From the NCBI GenBank assembly GCA_015662615.1, contig DQTU01000039.1:1-27047 (forward strand): a stretch of 27,047 nucleotides of DNA, written 5' to 3'. Source of the DNA: Campylobacterales bacterium (GTDB lineage: Bacteria > Campylobacterota > Campylobacteria > Campylobacterales > QNZT01). Shown here piece after piece: positions 1 through 7,765 of the stretch (position 1 is the first letter of the stretch; every line of letters starts with the position of its first letter). Position numbers and translations under genes: made by a program. The notes below the pieces were generated by a model. That model saw only the letters and a program-made list of their open reading frames with translations, was not told the DNA's origin and searched no databases.

Positions 1-354
1 ATTGGAGCAAATAGTTGTGTTGATCGTGCAGTATTTTCACAAACGCTTATCAAAGAAGGTACAAAGATAGATAATCTTGTTCAAATTGGACACAATGTAG
101 AGGTTGGAGCCAGATGTATTTTGGTTTCACAAAGTGGTCTTTCAGGCTCTACAAAACTTGGACAAAATGTTGTCATGGGTGGACAAAGTGCCACAGCGGG
201 ACATTTAGAAATTGGAGATTTTGCAACTATCGCTGCACGAGGCGGCGTTACAAAATCTATCAAAGGCGGAGAGGTTTATAGTGGGTTTCCACTACTTAAA
301 CATAAAGATTGGCTAAAATTACAAGCCAAAATATCAAAATTTTTTAATAAATAA
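1..354 (+). CDS. lpxD: LpxD, C-terminal part (UDP-3-O-acylglucosamine N-acyltransferase)
   Basis: Partial gene: the reading frame is open from base 1 and its start lies before the window. LpxD adds the second 3-hydroxyacyl chain to UDP-3-O-acyl-glucosamine in lipid A synthesis in the cytosol. The 117 visible residues show left-handed beta-helix hexapeptide repeats. The VQIGHN motif has its histidine codon at 91-93 and matches the position of the catalytic histidine of the family (His239 in E. coli). The tail, with VYSGFPLLKHKDW and a short C-terminal helix, is typical of LpxD rather than LpxA. A small unknown gene follows 22 bases later. It is an ordinary core envelope gene. Confidence 0.93.
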   Translation: MGANSCVDRAVFSQTLIKEGTKIDNLVQIGHNVEVGARCILVSQSGLSGSTKLGQNVVMGGQSATAGHLEIGDFATIAARGGVTKSIKGGEVYSGFPLLKHKDWLKLQAKISKFFNK

Positions 355-376
355 AATCATATAAAGGAAAATAGAC

Positions 377-607
377 ATGAGTGGAAAAAACGTACTTTTA
401 AAATCATTTACATTAGCAGGAACCAAAGAGGGTACAATTTCTGTATCAAGTATCGAAGAGCCATACGGTAAAGGGTCACATTCAGTTGTAAGTATCGGGA
501 TTTCTTTAAAAGGAAATATTGATGAACCAGATTGGAAAGCACATATTCCTTATGAAAATTTGGATGATTTGATAGACGCTTTGATGGAAGCTAGAGGCAC
601 AAAGTAA
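377..607 (+). CDS. Small protein of unknown function (76 aa)
   Basis: I do not recognise this family. The ATG at 377 is preceded by AAAGGAAA at a suitable distance, and the frame is open with coding-like composition. The product is soluble, with no signal peptide or membrane segment. It looks like a beta-rich first half (LLKSFTLAG, GTISVSSIEE, VVSIGISLKG) followed by an acidic helix, IPYENLDDLIDALMEA. It sits between lpxD and rpmH, with gaps of 22 and 54 bases, so it may be cotranscribed with either. The reading frame is well supported, but the function is unknown. Confidence 0.75.
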   Translation: MSGKNVLLKSFTLAGTKEGTISVSSIEEPYGKGSHSVVSIGISLKGNIDEPDWKAHIPYENLDDLIDALMEARGTK

Positions 608-661
608 AGGTTAAGGATTTTTTTAGTAATATCCGCAACTAATTTTAATTAAGGAACACGT

Positions 662-796
662 ATGAAAAGAACATTTCAACCGCATAACACACCGAAAAAA
701 AGAACGCATGGCTTTAGAGCTAGAATGAAGACTAAAAACGGTCAAAGAGTGATCAACAGAAGAAGAGCTAAGGGTAGAAAAAGATTAGCAGTTTAA
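662..796 (+). CDS. rpmH: Ribosomal protein bL34
   Basis: A 44-residue, very basic protein of the large ribosomal subunit. It begins MKRTFQPHNTPKKRTHGF and ends in the RRRAKGRKRLAV tail typical of L34, and it is the usual length. The start is ATG with AAGGAA upstream (652-657). It opens the conserved rpmH-rnpA-yidD-yidC-jag-mnmE cluster. The last 13 bases overlap the proposed start of rnpA. Confidence 0.97.
   Translation: MKRTFQPHNTPKKRTHGFRARMKTKNGQRVINRRRAKGRKRLAV
770..774 (+). promoter_or_regulatory. Ribosome binding site deciding the rnpA start
   Basis: AAGGG inside the end of rpmH lies 9 bases before the ATT at 784. There is no ATG, GTG or TTG in the rnpA frame between the in-frame stop at 775-777 and the ATG at 895. 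This site is therefore the best support for initiation at 784. Confidence 0.5.
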
Positions 797-1140
797 AAGA
801 GTACAAAACTCTTAAAAGCTCAAAACAGTTTAACTACTTTTATAACAATAGCAAACGCATACATACAAGTTCTGCTATTGTTTTCTACAAAAAGATGAAT
901 CAAAAGCAGATAGGTTTTACCGCTAGCAAAAAAATTGGCAATGCAGTGAATCGTAATTTTGCAAAAAGACGCTTACGGGCATTTTTCACTGAATTTTCAA
1001 AGAATTTAACAGAGGGAACTTATGTTTTTGTTGCTAAAAAAGAGATTCTTGACATTGAGTTTTCAAAGCTTCAAAATGATTTAAGTCATGCACTTAAAAG
1101 GGTAGGGGCACTACATAATGGTCAGAAAAGCAGCTCTTAA
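784..1140 (+). CDS. rnpA: RNase P protein component, probable ATT start
   Basis: Protein subunit of ribonuclease P, which helps the RNA subunit trim the 5' leader from tRNA precursors. The signature NAVNRNFAKRRLR is clear. The first ATG in frame (895) would give only 81 residues and remove the N-terminal strands. Upstream codons continue in RnpA style: LKEYKTLKSSKQFNYFYNNS, then an HTSSAIVFY strand. Reading from the ATT at 784 gives 118 residues, a normal RnpA length. It overlaps rpmH by 13 bases with a ribosome binding site 9 bases upstream. The 3' end overlaps yidD by 23 bases. The family call is firm. The start is inferred: ATT is a rare initiator (known from infC), and a base error or mutation of a normal start is possible. 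Confidence 0.88.
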   Translation: MSSLKEYKTLKSSKQFNYFYNNSKRIHTSSAIVFYKKMNQKQIGFTASKKIGNAVNRNFAKRRLRAFFTEFSKNLTEGTYVFVAKKEILDIEFSKLQNDLSHALKRVGALHNGQKSSS

Positions 1141-1480
1141 ATTTTTAGGAATTTATCAGAAATTTTTTACACTTCTTGGATTTGGAAGTTGTCGATTTTA
1201 TCCTACATGTTCAGAATATGCAAAGTGGCAATTTCAAAAAAACAATATTTTTAAAGCTTTTTGGTTTTCTACACTTAGAATATTAAGGTGTAATCAACTC
1301 TTTATAGGCGGAATTGACTATCCAATTGTAAAAAAGAACTTAAATTGTAATAAAGTTTGTACTTATAACGATAATAAAAACAGTTTTATTGTAGAATTTT
1401 GGCTCGTTCCAAAAGAGGGCGATAAATACTATCTAGTGAAAACATTTGACATATCGTCAAATCCTAGAAAGAAGATATAA
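1118..1480 (+). CDS. yidD: YidD, membrane protein insertion efficiency factor
   Basis: A 120-residue member of the YidD family, thought to assist YidC-dependent insertion of inner membrane proteins from the cytoplasmic face. The N-terminal amphipathic stretch (KFLGIYQKFFTLLG) and the cysteine motif CRFYPTCSEYA are diagnostic, followed by LRCNQLFIGGIDYP. About 40 residues after that core are extra compared with the roughly 75-85 residue forms of many bacteria. Longer versions are common in Campylobacterota. The ATG at 1118 lies inside the end of rnpA and yidC begins 11 bases after the stop, so it is translated in a tight operon. Confidence 0.93.
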   Translation: MVRKAALKFLGIYQKFFTLLGFGSCRFYPTCSEYAKWQFQKNNIFKAFWFSTLRILRCNQLFIGGIDYPIVKKNLNCNKVCTYNDNKNSFIVEFWLVPKEGDKYYLVKTFDISSNPRKKI

Positions 1481-1491
1481 AGGACTATATA

Positions 1492-3090
1492 TTGATTGAC
1501 AACATGAGCCAACAACAGAGGATGATATTAGCGTTAGTGCTAAGTTTCATATTTTTTATCGGATACGATTTTTTAATGCCAAAACCACAAAAGGTTTCAG
1601 TTGAACAAAATCACACTTCGAGTATTTCAACAACTGCACAAAGTACAGCTGCACCAATTGCTAATACAAGCACAGCTGCTCCACAACAACAAAGCCATAC
1701 ACCGCAAGTTGCACCACCTGTAGTTGGTAAACAATCTACAACTATTGCAACCGTTAGTGGAAAAGATTTTAAACTCACTATTGATGAGTTAGGAAGAATT
1801 TCTAGATATGATGTCTTAATTGAGCGTTTTAAAGAAGAGGGCAGTTACCCAAACTTGATTTCAGACCAATCTGACCTCAAACCACTTGAAATTCGTTTTA
1901 AAGATCCTAAATTAAATAGTGAAGCATTTTCAAAAGCTTATAGTACTGATGCAAGTGATGTAAGACTTGATGGCAGTTCTAAAACAGTTACTTTGACGCA
2001 AAAGCTCTCAACTACTGAGGTTACAAAAAAGATTACCTTCAATCCAGATGGAACTTATAATATAACAGTATCACTTTCTGCTCCATATGACTATTTTATA
2101 AGCCCAGGTACTCGTCCTGATGTTGCTGCTGATATGTATACCTTTAAAGGGACATTTGTTCAAAAAGCAGATGGAACTACTGATACTATAGAAGATGGTG
2201 ATGGCGAAGGCAATGAAGTATTCATGGGGGCAAGTATCCTAGCTTCAAGTGATAAATATTATACAACCGCACTTTATAGTTTTGAAGATAGATTTAATAT
2301 CTTTATGTCAAAAGATGCTGAAGATAATCCATTAGGTTTTATAAAAGGTACGAAAAACCTTACGGTAAATGGTTATATTGGACCCAAAGAGTATGATAAA
2401 TTAAATGCAATTGATCCGCAAATGACAAATATCATTGAGTATGGATTTTTCACATTTTTAGCAAAACCAGTATTTCTCTTTTTAAAGTATATCCACTCAA
2501 TTTTAGGAAACTGGGGTTGGTCAATTGTTGCCATTACCCTTATCATAAGATTAATCCTCTACCCTTTGACATACAAAGGTATGGTTTCTATGAATCGACT
2601 CAAAGAGCTTTCACCAAAAATCAAAGAGATTCAGAAGCAGTACAAGGGTGAACCACAAAAGATGAACGCTAAAATGATGGCGTTATACAAAAAGCATAAC
2701 GCCAATCCTATGGGTGGTTGTCTGCCGATGATCATGCAAATTCCTGTATTTTTCGCAATTTATCGTGTACTTTTAAACTCAATAGAGTTAAAACATGCAG
2801 AGTGGATTGGTTGGTATCATGATCTTTCAGTCATGGATCCTTATTATGTATTACCAGTTTTGATGGGTGCTTCTATGTTTTGGCAACAACGCATTACACC
2901 AACAAACTTTACTGACCCTATGCAGGAGAAAATTATGAAGTTTTTACCACTGATTTTTACATTTTTCTTCGTAACATTCCCAGCAGGTCTTACACTATAC
3001 TGGTTTACAAATAACCTTTTCTCAGTTGCACAGCAATACTATGTAAACTCAATTTTTGCAAAAGAGAAGGCGAGAAAGGAAGCCGCATGA
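1492..3090 (+). CDS. yidC: YidC membrane protein insertase
   Basis: Inner membrane insertase of the YidC/Oxa1 family, 532 residues, acting alone or with Sec. The TTG start at 1492 is preferred over the ATG at 1504 because AGGA at 1481-1484 gives a 7-base spacer to TTG and 19 to the ATG. The first membrane segment is about residues 11-29. A low-complexity Ser/Thr/Ala/Pro/Gln linker and the periplasmic beta domain follow, to about 310. The conserved C-terminal insertase core starts near 335. It holds the groove arginine R353 in TLIIRLILYPL, the basic cytoplasmic loop, the NPMGGCLPMIMQIPVFFAIY segment and two last membrane spans. It overlaps jag by 4 bases (ATGA). Confidence 0.97.
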   Translation: MIDNMSQQQRMILALVLSFIFFIGYDFLMPKPQKVSVEQNHTSSISTTAQSTAAPIANTSTAAPQQQSHTPQVAPPVVGKQSTTIATVSGKDFKLTIDELGRISRYDVLIERFKEEGSYPNLISDQSDLKPLEIRFKDPKLNSEAFSKAYSTDASDVRLDGSSKTVTLTQKLSTTEVTKKITFNPDGTYNITVSLSAPYDYFISPGTRPDVAADMYTFKGTFVQKADGTTDTIEDGDGEGNEVFMGASILASSDKYYTTALYSFEDRFNIFMSKDAEDNPLGFIKGTKNLTVNGYIGPKEYDKLNAIDPQMTNIIEYGFFTFLAKPVFLFLKYIHSILGNWGWSIVAITLIIRLILYPLTYKGMVSMNRLKELSPKIKEIQKQYKGEPQKMNAKMMALYKKHNANPMGGCLPMIMQIPVFFAIYRVLLNSIELKHAEWIGWYHDLSVMDPYYVLPVLMGASMFWQQRITPTNFTDPMQEKIMKFLPLIFTFFFVTFPAGLTLYWFTNNLFSVAQQYYVNSIFAKEKARKEAA

Positions 3091-3815
3091 TAGAGATAAC
3101 GGCAAAGACACTAGAAGAGGCATATACTAAAGCTTCTTCTGAACTTAATACTTCTATTGTTGATCTAGATATTGAAGTTGTTCAAAATGCGAGTAGTGGT
3201 TTTTTGGGTATGTTTTCAAAGCCTGTTATTATAAATGCAAGTATCAAAGGGGCACCAAAGAATAAACCACAACCTCTAAAAAATGTTAGTAAAACTGTTA
3301 AAAGTAAAGAACATCCAAAAAAAGAAGAAGAGCCCCGAGACTCAAAAGAGACTAATAAAATAAAATATGAGATAAAAGAGGGCGTAAACAGACTACTTGA
3401 TGCAAGTTGCTTCAATGTTGATTTAGTGGAGCTTAGGGTTGATAATGAAGAGGTTTATATCAAACTTGACGGCGAAGATGTAGCTCTTATGATAGGAAAA
3501 GAGGGATATCGATATAAAGCACTCTCTTACATACTTCATAATTGGATCAAAATTAAATATAACCTCAATATTTCACTTGAAATTGCTGAATTTCTTAAAA
3601 ACCAAGAAGAGATGATCCATAAATATCTCATAGGAATTAAAGAAAAAATTGATAACAATGGAAAGGCTCAAACTAAACCATTAGATGGAATTTTAGTAAA
3701 AATTGCTCTTGGTGAACTTCGATCTGTTTATCCTGAAAAATATGTTGCGATAAGAACGTTAAGAGATGGCAGAAAAATCGTAATGGTCAATGAGTTTAAA
3801 AGGAAAGAGAAATAA
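3087..3815 (+). CDS. jag: Jag/KhpB-like RNA-binding protein
   Basis: A 242-residue cytoplasmic protein, usually encoded next to yidC, thought to bind RNA and affect envelope growth in Gram-positive bacteria. The Jag N-terminal domain is residues 1-50 (ITAKTLEEAYTKASSELN, then GFLGMFSK). A lysine-rich linker runs to about 95. A KH domain follows with its GxxG loop as GKEG at 137-140. The R3H-like end begins near 200 (LGELRSVYPEKYVAIRTL). The R3H motif is degenerate: its arginine is present but its histidine is replaced by a tyrosine/proline region. The TAA stop (3813-3815) overlaps the proposed ATA start of mnmE. Confidence 0.9.
   Translation: MIEITAKTLEEAYTKASSELNTSIVDLDIEVVQNASSGFLGMFSKPVIINASIKGAPKNKPQPLKNVSKTVKSKEHPKKEEEPRDSKETNKIKYEIKEGVNRLLDASCFNVDLVELRVDNEEVYIKLDGEDVALMIGKEGYRYKALSYILHNWIKIKYNLNISLEIAEFLKNQEEMIHKYLIGIKEKIDNNGKAQTKPLDGILVKIALGELRSVYPEKYVAIRTLRDGRKIVMVNEFKRKEK
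3801..3804 (+). promoter_or_regulatory. Ribosome binding site deciding the mnmE start
   Basis: AGGA (within AAAGGAAAG) lies 7 bases before the ATA at 3812. No ATG, GTG or TTG exists in the mnmE frame between the in-frame stop at 3797-3799 and the conserved N-terminal motif, so this site points to ATA as the initiator. Confidence 0.5.
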
Positions 3816-5155
3816 ACAGTACAATTTGTGCAATTAGTACAGCCCATGGAGTAGGGGGGATATCTATCGTTAGACTTAGCGGTCCACTCTCTCTTAAAAT
3901 CGCCCAAAAACTTACAAAAAAAACCTCTTTCAAACCTCGATATGCCACACTTTCAAATCTCTATACTGACGGTGATGAAATCATTGATGAATCAATTATC
4001 ATCTATTTTAAAGCACCTCATAGTTTTACATGTGAAGATGTGATAGAGTTTCAATGTCATGGCGGCATGATAAGTTCAAGTCAAATTATAGATGCATGTT
4101 TGAAAGAGGGTGCTTTTCTAGCAACTGCTGGAGAATTTACAAAAAGAGCAGTCCTAAACGGTAGAATTGACTTAACACGAGCAGAAGCTGCTGCAAAATT
4201 AATTGAGAGTAAAAGTATTGATGCAGCTAAAATACTCTCACGACAATTAACGGGAGAGTTACAAGAGTTTGTTAATACACTTCGTGATGAACTTATTGAA
4301 ATCCTTGCATTTGTAGAGGTAAATATTGATTATGCTGAAGAAGATTTACCAACTGACTTGCAAGAACAGATAAAACAGAGATTGATAAAAATTCAAGATT
4401 TATTACAAAATACCTATGAGGGTTCAAAAAGTAGAGAAGGGCTCATTGATGGCTTTAAAGTTGCCATAATTGGCAAACCAAATGTAGGAAAAAGCTCTCT
4501 ATTAAACGCCCTTTTACGATATGATCGTGCCATTATCAGTGAAATTGCAGGTACCACTCGTGATACTATTGAAGAGAGCTTGAAAATTGGTACGCATCTT
4601 GTTAAGTTTGTAGATACCGCAGGAATCAGAGAAGCTGGTGATAGCATTGAAAAAATAGGCATAGAGCGTTCAATTAGTGCAATAGAGAGTTCTGACATCG
4701 TTATAGGGCTGTTTGATGGAAGTCAAGCGAAAGATAGTGATGATAACAATATTATTGAACTGTTAAGTACCTTTAAAGATTCAAAAGAGATAATTGCTGC
4801 AGTGAATAAAAATGACTTGGAATCAAAGTTTGAGATACAATCGCTAGAAACATTTGAACCTGTCAGTTTCTCATGCAAAAATGATATAAAAGCCATTATG
4901 AATAAACTTGAAATATTTCTAGACCAAAAAAGTTCTGCTGATGATTTGATTCTTATCAGCAAGAGACAAATTGATGCCGTTGAACAAGCTTTAAATCATA
5001 TCGATGATTCATTTACCTTTTTAGAGGATGGTGAACTAGAGCTTTTTGCCTACAACATGAATGAAGCGATTCATTATGTAGCCTCTATAACCACACTTTT
5101 TGAGAGAGATGAGATATTAGATAAAATGTTTGGTAGTTTCTGCTTGGGGAAATAA
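3812..5155 (+). CDS. mnmE: tRNA modification GTPase MnmE, probable ATA start
   Basis: With MnmG, MnmE installs the 5-carboxymethylaminomethyl or related group on wobble U34 of some tRNAs. From 3812 the protein is 447 residues, the normal size. It begins NSTICAISTAHGVGGISIVRLSG, the tetrahydrofolate-binding domain. The G domain follows, with GKPNVGKSS at 221-229, GTTRDT, DTAGIRE and NKND. It ends FGSFCLGK, whose Cys444 matches the catalytic C-terminal cysteine. Starting at the first ATG (4040) would remove the folate-binding domain. The ATA at 3812 overlaps the jag stop as ATAA, exactly where an ATGA overlap would be expected. Initiation may depend on coupling to jag, or the G-to-A change may be a mutation or sequence error. 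Confidence 0.92.
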   Translation: MNSTICAISTAHGVGGISIVRLSGPLSLKIAQKLTKKTSFKPRYATLSNLYTDGDEIIDESIIIYFKAPHSFTCEDVIEFQCHGGMISSSQIIDACLKEGAFLATAGEFTKRAVLNGRIDLTRAEAAAKLIESKSIDAAKILSRQLTGELQEFVNTLRDELIEILAFVEVNIDYAEEDLPTDLQEQIKQRLIKIQDLLQNTYEGSKSREGLIDGFKVAIIGKPNVGKSSLLNALLRYDRAIISEIAGTTRDTIEESLKIGTHLVKFVDTAGIREAGDSIEKIGIERSISAIESSDIVIGLFDGSQAKDSDDNNIIELLSTFKDSKEIIAAVNKNDLESKFEIQSLETFEPVSFSCKNDIKAIMNKLEIFLDQKSSADDLILISKRQIDAVEQALNHIDDSFTFLEDGELELFAYNMNEAIHYVASITTLFERDEILDKMFGSFCLGK

Positions 5156-5207
5156 ACTACCAAATCTCTATCTTGGTTAACATAATATATATTCTCTTGA
5201 AAACATG

Positions 5208-6398
5208 TCACTCTTCCAATAGCTTGTTTTGCTCCTTTTTATGATAAACACCGTCAAGTTCTTTTAGCTCTTTTGACCTGTTTAGAAGATTTCCTTTTCC
5301 AGTACTTAGTTTTTTAAAGGCATCTTCGTAACTACTTTGTGCTTTTGAAAGTGATTTCTCGATCAAAAGCATCTCATCTACAAAGGAGACAAACTTATCA
5401 TGCATATCTCCTGCTTTTTTTGCAATCATCTGTGCATTTTTGTTTTGATACTCATAACGCCAACTGTTTTGTATGGTTCTTAGGACTGCTAAAAGTGTTG
5501 AGGGAGAGACTAAAATGATATTTTGTCTATATGCTCGCTCATAAAGTGTGCGATCTTTTTCTACCGCCAATAAAAAAGCAGATTCGATAGGGATAAACAT
5601 CAATACAAAATCAAGAGTATTGATATTGGGTATATCTTGATAGCGTTTAGAGCTAAGTTGTTTTATATGATTATTGATTGAATAAAGATGACTTAATAGA
5701 TTCTCTTCTCTATCTTCTGGATCTTTACTGACATGAAACCTCTCGTAGGAGACTAGTGAAAGCTTAGAATCGATAATAATATCTTTTTTATCAGGAAGAT
5801 GGATAATAACATCTGGTCTAAGTTTTTCCCCCTCAACACCATTAAACTCTTTTTGGATCTCATACTCTCTACCTTTTTTTAAGCCTGAACTCTCTAAAAC
5901 CCGCTCTAAGATATACTCACCCCAATCTCCTTGTACTTTATTGTCCCCTCTCAATGCATTGGTTAAATTAGTGGCATCATCTGAAATTTTTTGATTTAAG
6001 AGTTGAAGTTTTTCTATTTCTTTTATTAATGAAAATCGCTCTTTACTCTCATCATGATAATAGGTTTCTATTTTCTGATTGAAAGCATTGATATTCTCTT
6101 TAAAAGGTTGTAAAATTTGGGCTAAGCTTGTTTGGTTCTCGTAGAGCATTTTTTTACTATTTTTTTCCAGTATTGCGTGGGCTATATTTTCAAATTGTTC
6201 TTTAAGTTGTACATTTGTAGTTTGAATACTGCTTATCTTCTCTTGTGCTACAGCATGTTTAATTGCCATCGCTTGATACGCCTCTATAACTGCCCTGCTC
6301 TCTTTCTCTTTTTGGATATAATACCTCCAAAAAAGTACAAAACCTATGAGTAAAGCCGTTAAAAACCCTATAAAATAGTTTAAATAAAAATCATCCAT
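5208..6398 (-). CDS. rmuC: RmuC-like DNA recombination protein
   Basis: A 396-residue RmuC family protein, linked in E. coli to limiting inversions at repeats. The N-terminus has one membrane segment (about residues 8-25) followed by a long coiled coil to about 150. The conserved nuclease-like domain then shows GDWGE at 157-161, RPDVIIHLP near 194, and IIIDSKLS with D210 and K212, consistent with a PD-(D/E)xK fold. LVSYERF and the SPSTLLAVLRTI segment are also family hallmarks. It lies 56 bases after flgH on the same strand and converges on mnmE. Its exact biochemical role is unproven in most species. Confidence 0.92.
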   Translation of the reverse strand: MDDFYLNYFIGFLTALLIGFVLFWRYYIQKEKESRAVIEAYQAMAIKHAVAQEKISSIQTTNVQLKEQFENIAHAILEKNSKKMLYENQTSLAQILQPFKENINAFNQKIETYYHDESKERFSLIKEIEKLQLLNQKISDDATNLTNALRGDNKVQGDWGEYILERVLESSGLKKGREYEIQKEFNGVEGEKLRPDVIIHLPDKKDIIIDSKLSLVSYERFHVSKDPEDREENLLSHLYSINNHIKQLSSKRYQDIPNINTLDFVLMFIPIESAFLLAVEKDRTLYERAYRQNIILVSPSTLLAVLRTIQNSWRYEYQNKNAQMIAKKAGDMHDKFVSFVDEMLLIEKSLSKAQSSYEDAFKKLSTGKGNLLNRSKELKELDGVYHKKEQNKLLEE

Positions 6399-6424
6399 CT
6401 AGTTAGTATAGGATAATTTTCATC

Positions 6425-6454
6425 TATTTCAAAATTATATTTCATTTTGAAATA
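6425..6454 (-). repeat. AT-rich inverted repeat between flgH and rmuC
   Basis: An 11-base inverted repeat (arms TATTTCAAAAT and ATTTTGAAATA) with an 8-base loop begins directly after the flgH stop codon on the minus strand. No T-run follows, so it may be a weak attenuator or an RNA 3'-end stabiliser rather than a terminator. Confidence 0.4.
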
Positions 6455-7183
6455 TTAAAATGGCCAAGCACTCTGTACCATTCTAGTTCCCCATGGGCGT
6501 CTTGTTGCCTCTTTGATATCACCTTCAGTCTCATAATGGATCTTTGCATCTGCGATATATTTTGAATTTATTGTATTGGATTGGTCGATATCATAAGGTC
6601 TTATCACGCCGCTAATGCGTATCATCTGTTTGGTTCCATTTAACAAAAGTGCCCTACTTCCATCTATAAAATAATTTCCATTATTTAACACTTTAACAAC
6701 TCGTGCACTAATGGTTGTGTTGAATTTTTCATTTCTTGATTGTGTTCCAGAACCGCTAAAATTACTATTAGAATTGGTTTTAAACCCTATATCTGTTAGT
6801 CCATTCATTGTTTTGGCAATTGAGCTAGCAATTCCACCGTTACCTCCGCCAACAAATACACCACCACCCATATTATTGATTGAAGAGTCTGTTATCTTTT
6901 TATTACCTTGTGAAGATTGAAATGTATTTTCACTAATAACTACAGTTACAATATCATGAACCCTCATCGCTTTTTTATCTGAAAAGAGTGGATTTGCCCC
7001 ACGACCATAGATACTACCTTCATATTGTGTAGTATTATACATTGATTGTTTACTGGTTTCACAACTTATCTGGTCTATATATGAAGGGCCTTTCATTGAC
7101 ATAATCGGCTCAACTTGATGGGTTGTACAACCGGTAAATATGGTTACTATTAGAGTTAATATTAAAACTATATATTTTTTCAC
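6455..7183 (-). CDS. flgH: Flagellar L-ring protein FlgH
   Basis: An outer membrane lipoprotein forming the L ring around the flagellar rod, 242 residues. The start is GTG at 7183, with AGGA 7 bases upstream. The signal peptide ends in a lipobox with Cys19 (TIFTGC). FlgH landmarks include NPLFSDKKAMRVHDIVTVVI, a glycine-rich middle, NGNYFIDGSRALLLNG, ISGVIRPYDID and a C-terminal RRPWGTRMVQSAWPF. No other flagellar gene is nearby, in line with the scattered flagellar genes of Campylobacterota. Transcription probably continues into rmuC. Confidence 0.96.
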   Translation of the reverse strand: MKKYIVLILTLIVTIFTGCTTHQVEPIMSMKGPSYIDQISCETSKQSMYNTTQYEGSIYGRGANPLFSDKKAMRVHDIVTVVISENTFQSSQGNKKITDSSINNMGGGVFVGGGNGGIASSIAKTMNGLTDIGFKTNSNSNFSGSGTQSRNEKFNTTISARVVKVLNNGNYFIDGSRALLLNGTKQMIRISGVIRPYDIDQSNTINSKYIADAKIHYETEGDIKEATRRPWGTRMVQSAWPF

Positions 7184-7202
7184 AAAGGTTTCCTAGATTT
7201 TT

Positions 7203-7211
7203 TGTTATAAT
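7203..7211 (+). promoter_or_regulatory. Extended -10 promoter of yqeY-like gene
   Basis: TGTTATAAT (extended -10, TGnTATAAT) lies in a T-rich stretch, with a predicted start of transcription near 7218, a ribosome binding site at 7230-7235 and the ATG at 7240. Confidence 0.65.
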
Positions 7212-7239
7212 CTAGCAAATTTTGTTCCAAAGGGATTAC

Positions 7240-7686
7240 ATGAGTCAAGTTAAAGAGAGATTAAAAGAAGATCTAAAAACTGCGATGAAAGCAAAAGATG
7301 TTTTTAAAAGAGAAACCATACGATTTTTGATGAGTGCATTGAAACAGGTTGAAGTTGATGAGAGACGAGAACTTAGTGATGATGATATCTACAAGATCAT
7401 ACAAAAGTCCATAAAACAGAGAGATGATGCCGCATCTGCATATAAAGAAGCAGATAGAAAAGATCTTTATGAGAAAGAGGTCAATGAAGCAAACCTGTTG
7501 AAAAATTACCTTCCAAAACAGTTGGATGAGGCAGCGTTAAAAGAGATAATATCGCGAATTATCACTGAAAATGGGGCAAGTGGCATGAAAGATATGGGAA
7601 ATGTCATCAAATTAACTATGGTAGAAGTTGGCGCTGGGGCTGATGGCAAAAGTGTTAGTAAAATTGTTAAAGAATTATTAAACTAG
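7240..7686 (+). CDS. YqeY/GatB-tail family protein
   Basis: A 148-residue cytoplasmic helical protein of the YqeY family, related to the tail domain of GatB and proposed to have a tRNA-linked role that remains unproven. It begins MSQVKERLKEDLKTAMKAKD. It contains the family motifs RETIRFLMSALKQVEVD, KQRDDAASAY, NLLKNYLPKQL and a C-terminal GAGADGKSVSKIVKELL. The ATG at 7240 follows AAGGGA. An upstream TTG at 7222 in the same frame lies before that ribosome binding site and is rejected as the start. The stop is TAG. It has its own promoter and is divergent from flgH. Confidence 0.9.
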   Translation: MSQVKERLKEDLKTAMKAKDVFKRETIRFLMSALKQVEVDERRELSDDDIYKIIQKSIKQRDDAASAYKEADRKDLYEKEVNEANLLKNYLPKQLDEAALKEIISRIITENGASGMKDMGNVIKLTMVEVGAGADGKSVSKIVKELLN

Positions 7687-7765
7687 TTGTCTAATATCCA
7701 TTTATTACCAAATACTCAATCATTTTGTTAGATAATGTAAGTGATTGAATTTAAAGGAGTTTCAA

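Noticed and set aside
895..1140. rnpA starting at the ATG at 895
   Set aside because: The product would be 81 residues and lack the first conserved helix and strands, which are readable upstream without a stop back to 778.
4040..5155. mnmE starting at the ATG at 4040
   Set aside because: It would remove the folate-binding domain, whose conserved sequence is intact upstream in the same frame to 3815.
7222..7239. TTG start giving the YqeY-like protein six extra residues
   Set aside because: The ribosome binding site at 7230-7235 lies downstream of this TTG and is well placed for the ATG at 7240.
7745..7765. TTG start upstream of the repeat lipoprotein
   Set aside because: AAAGGAGT at 7753-7760 serves the ATG at 7766, and the lipoprotein signal peptide reads normally from there.
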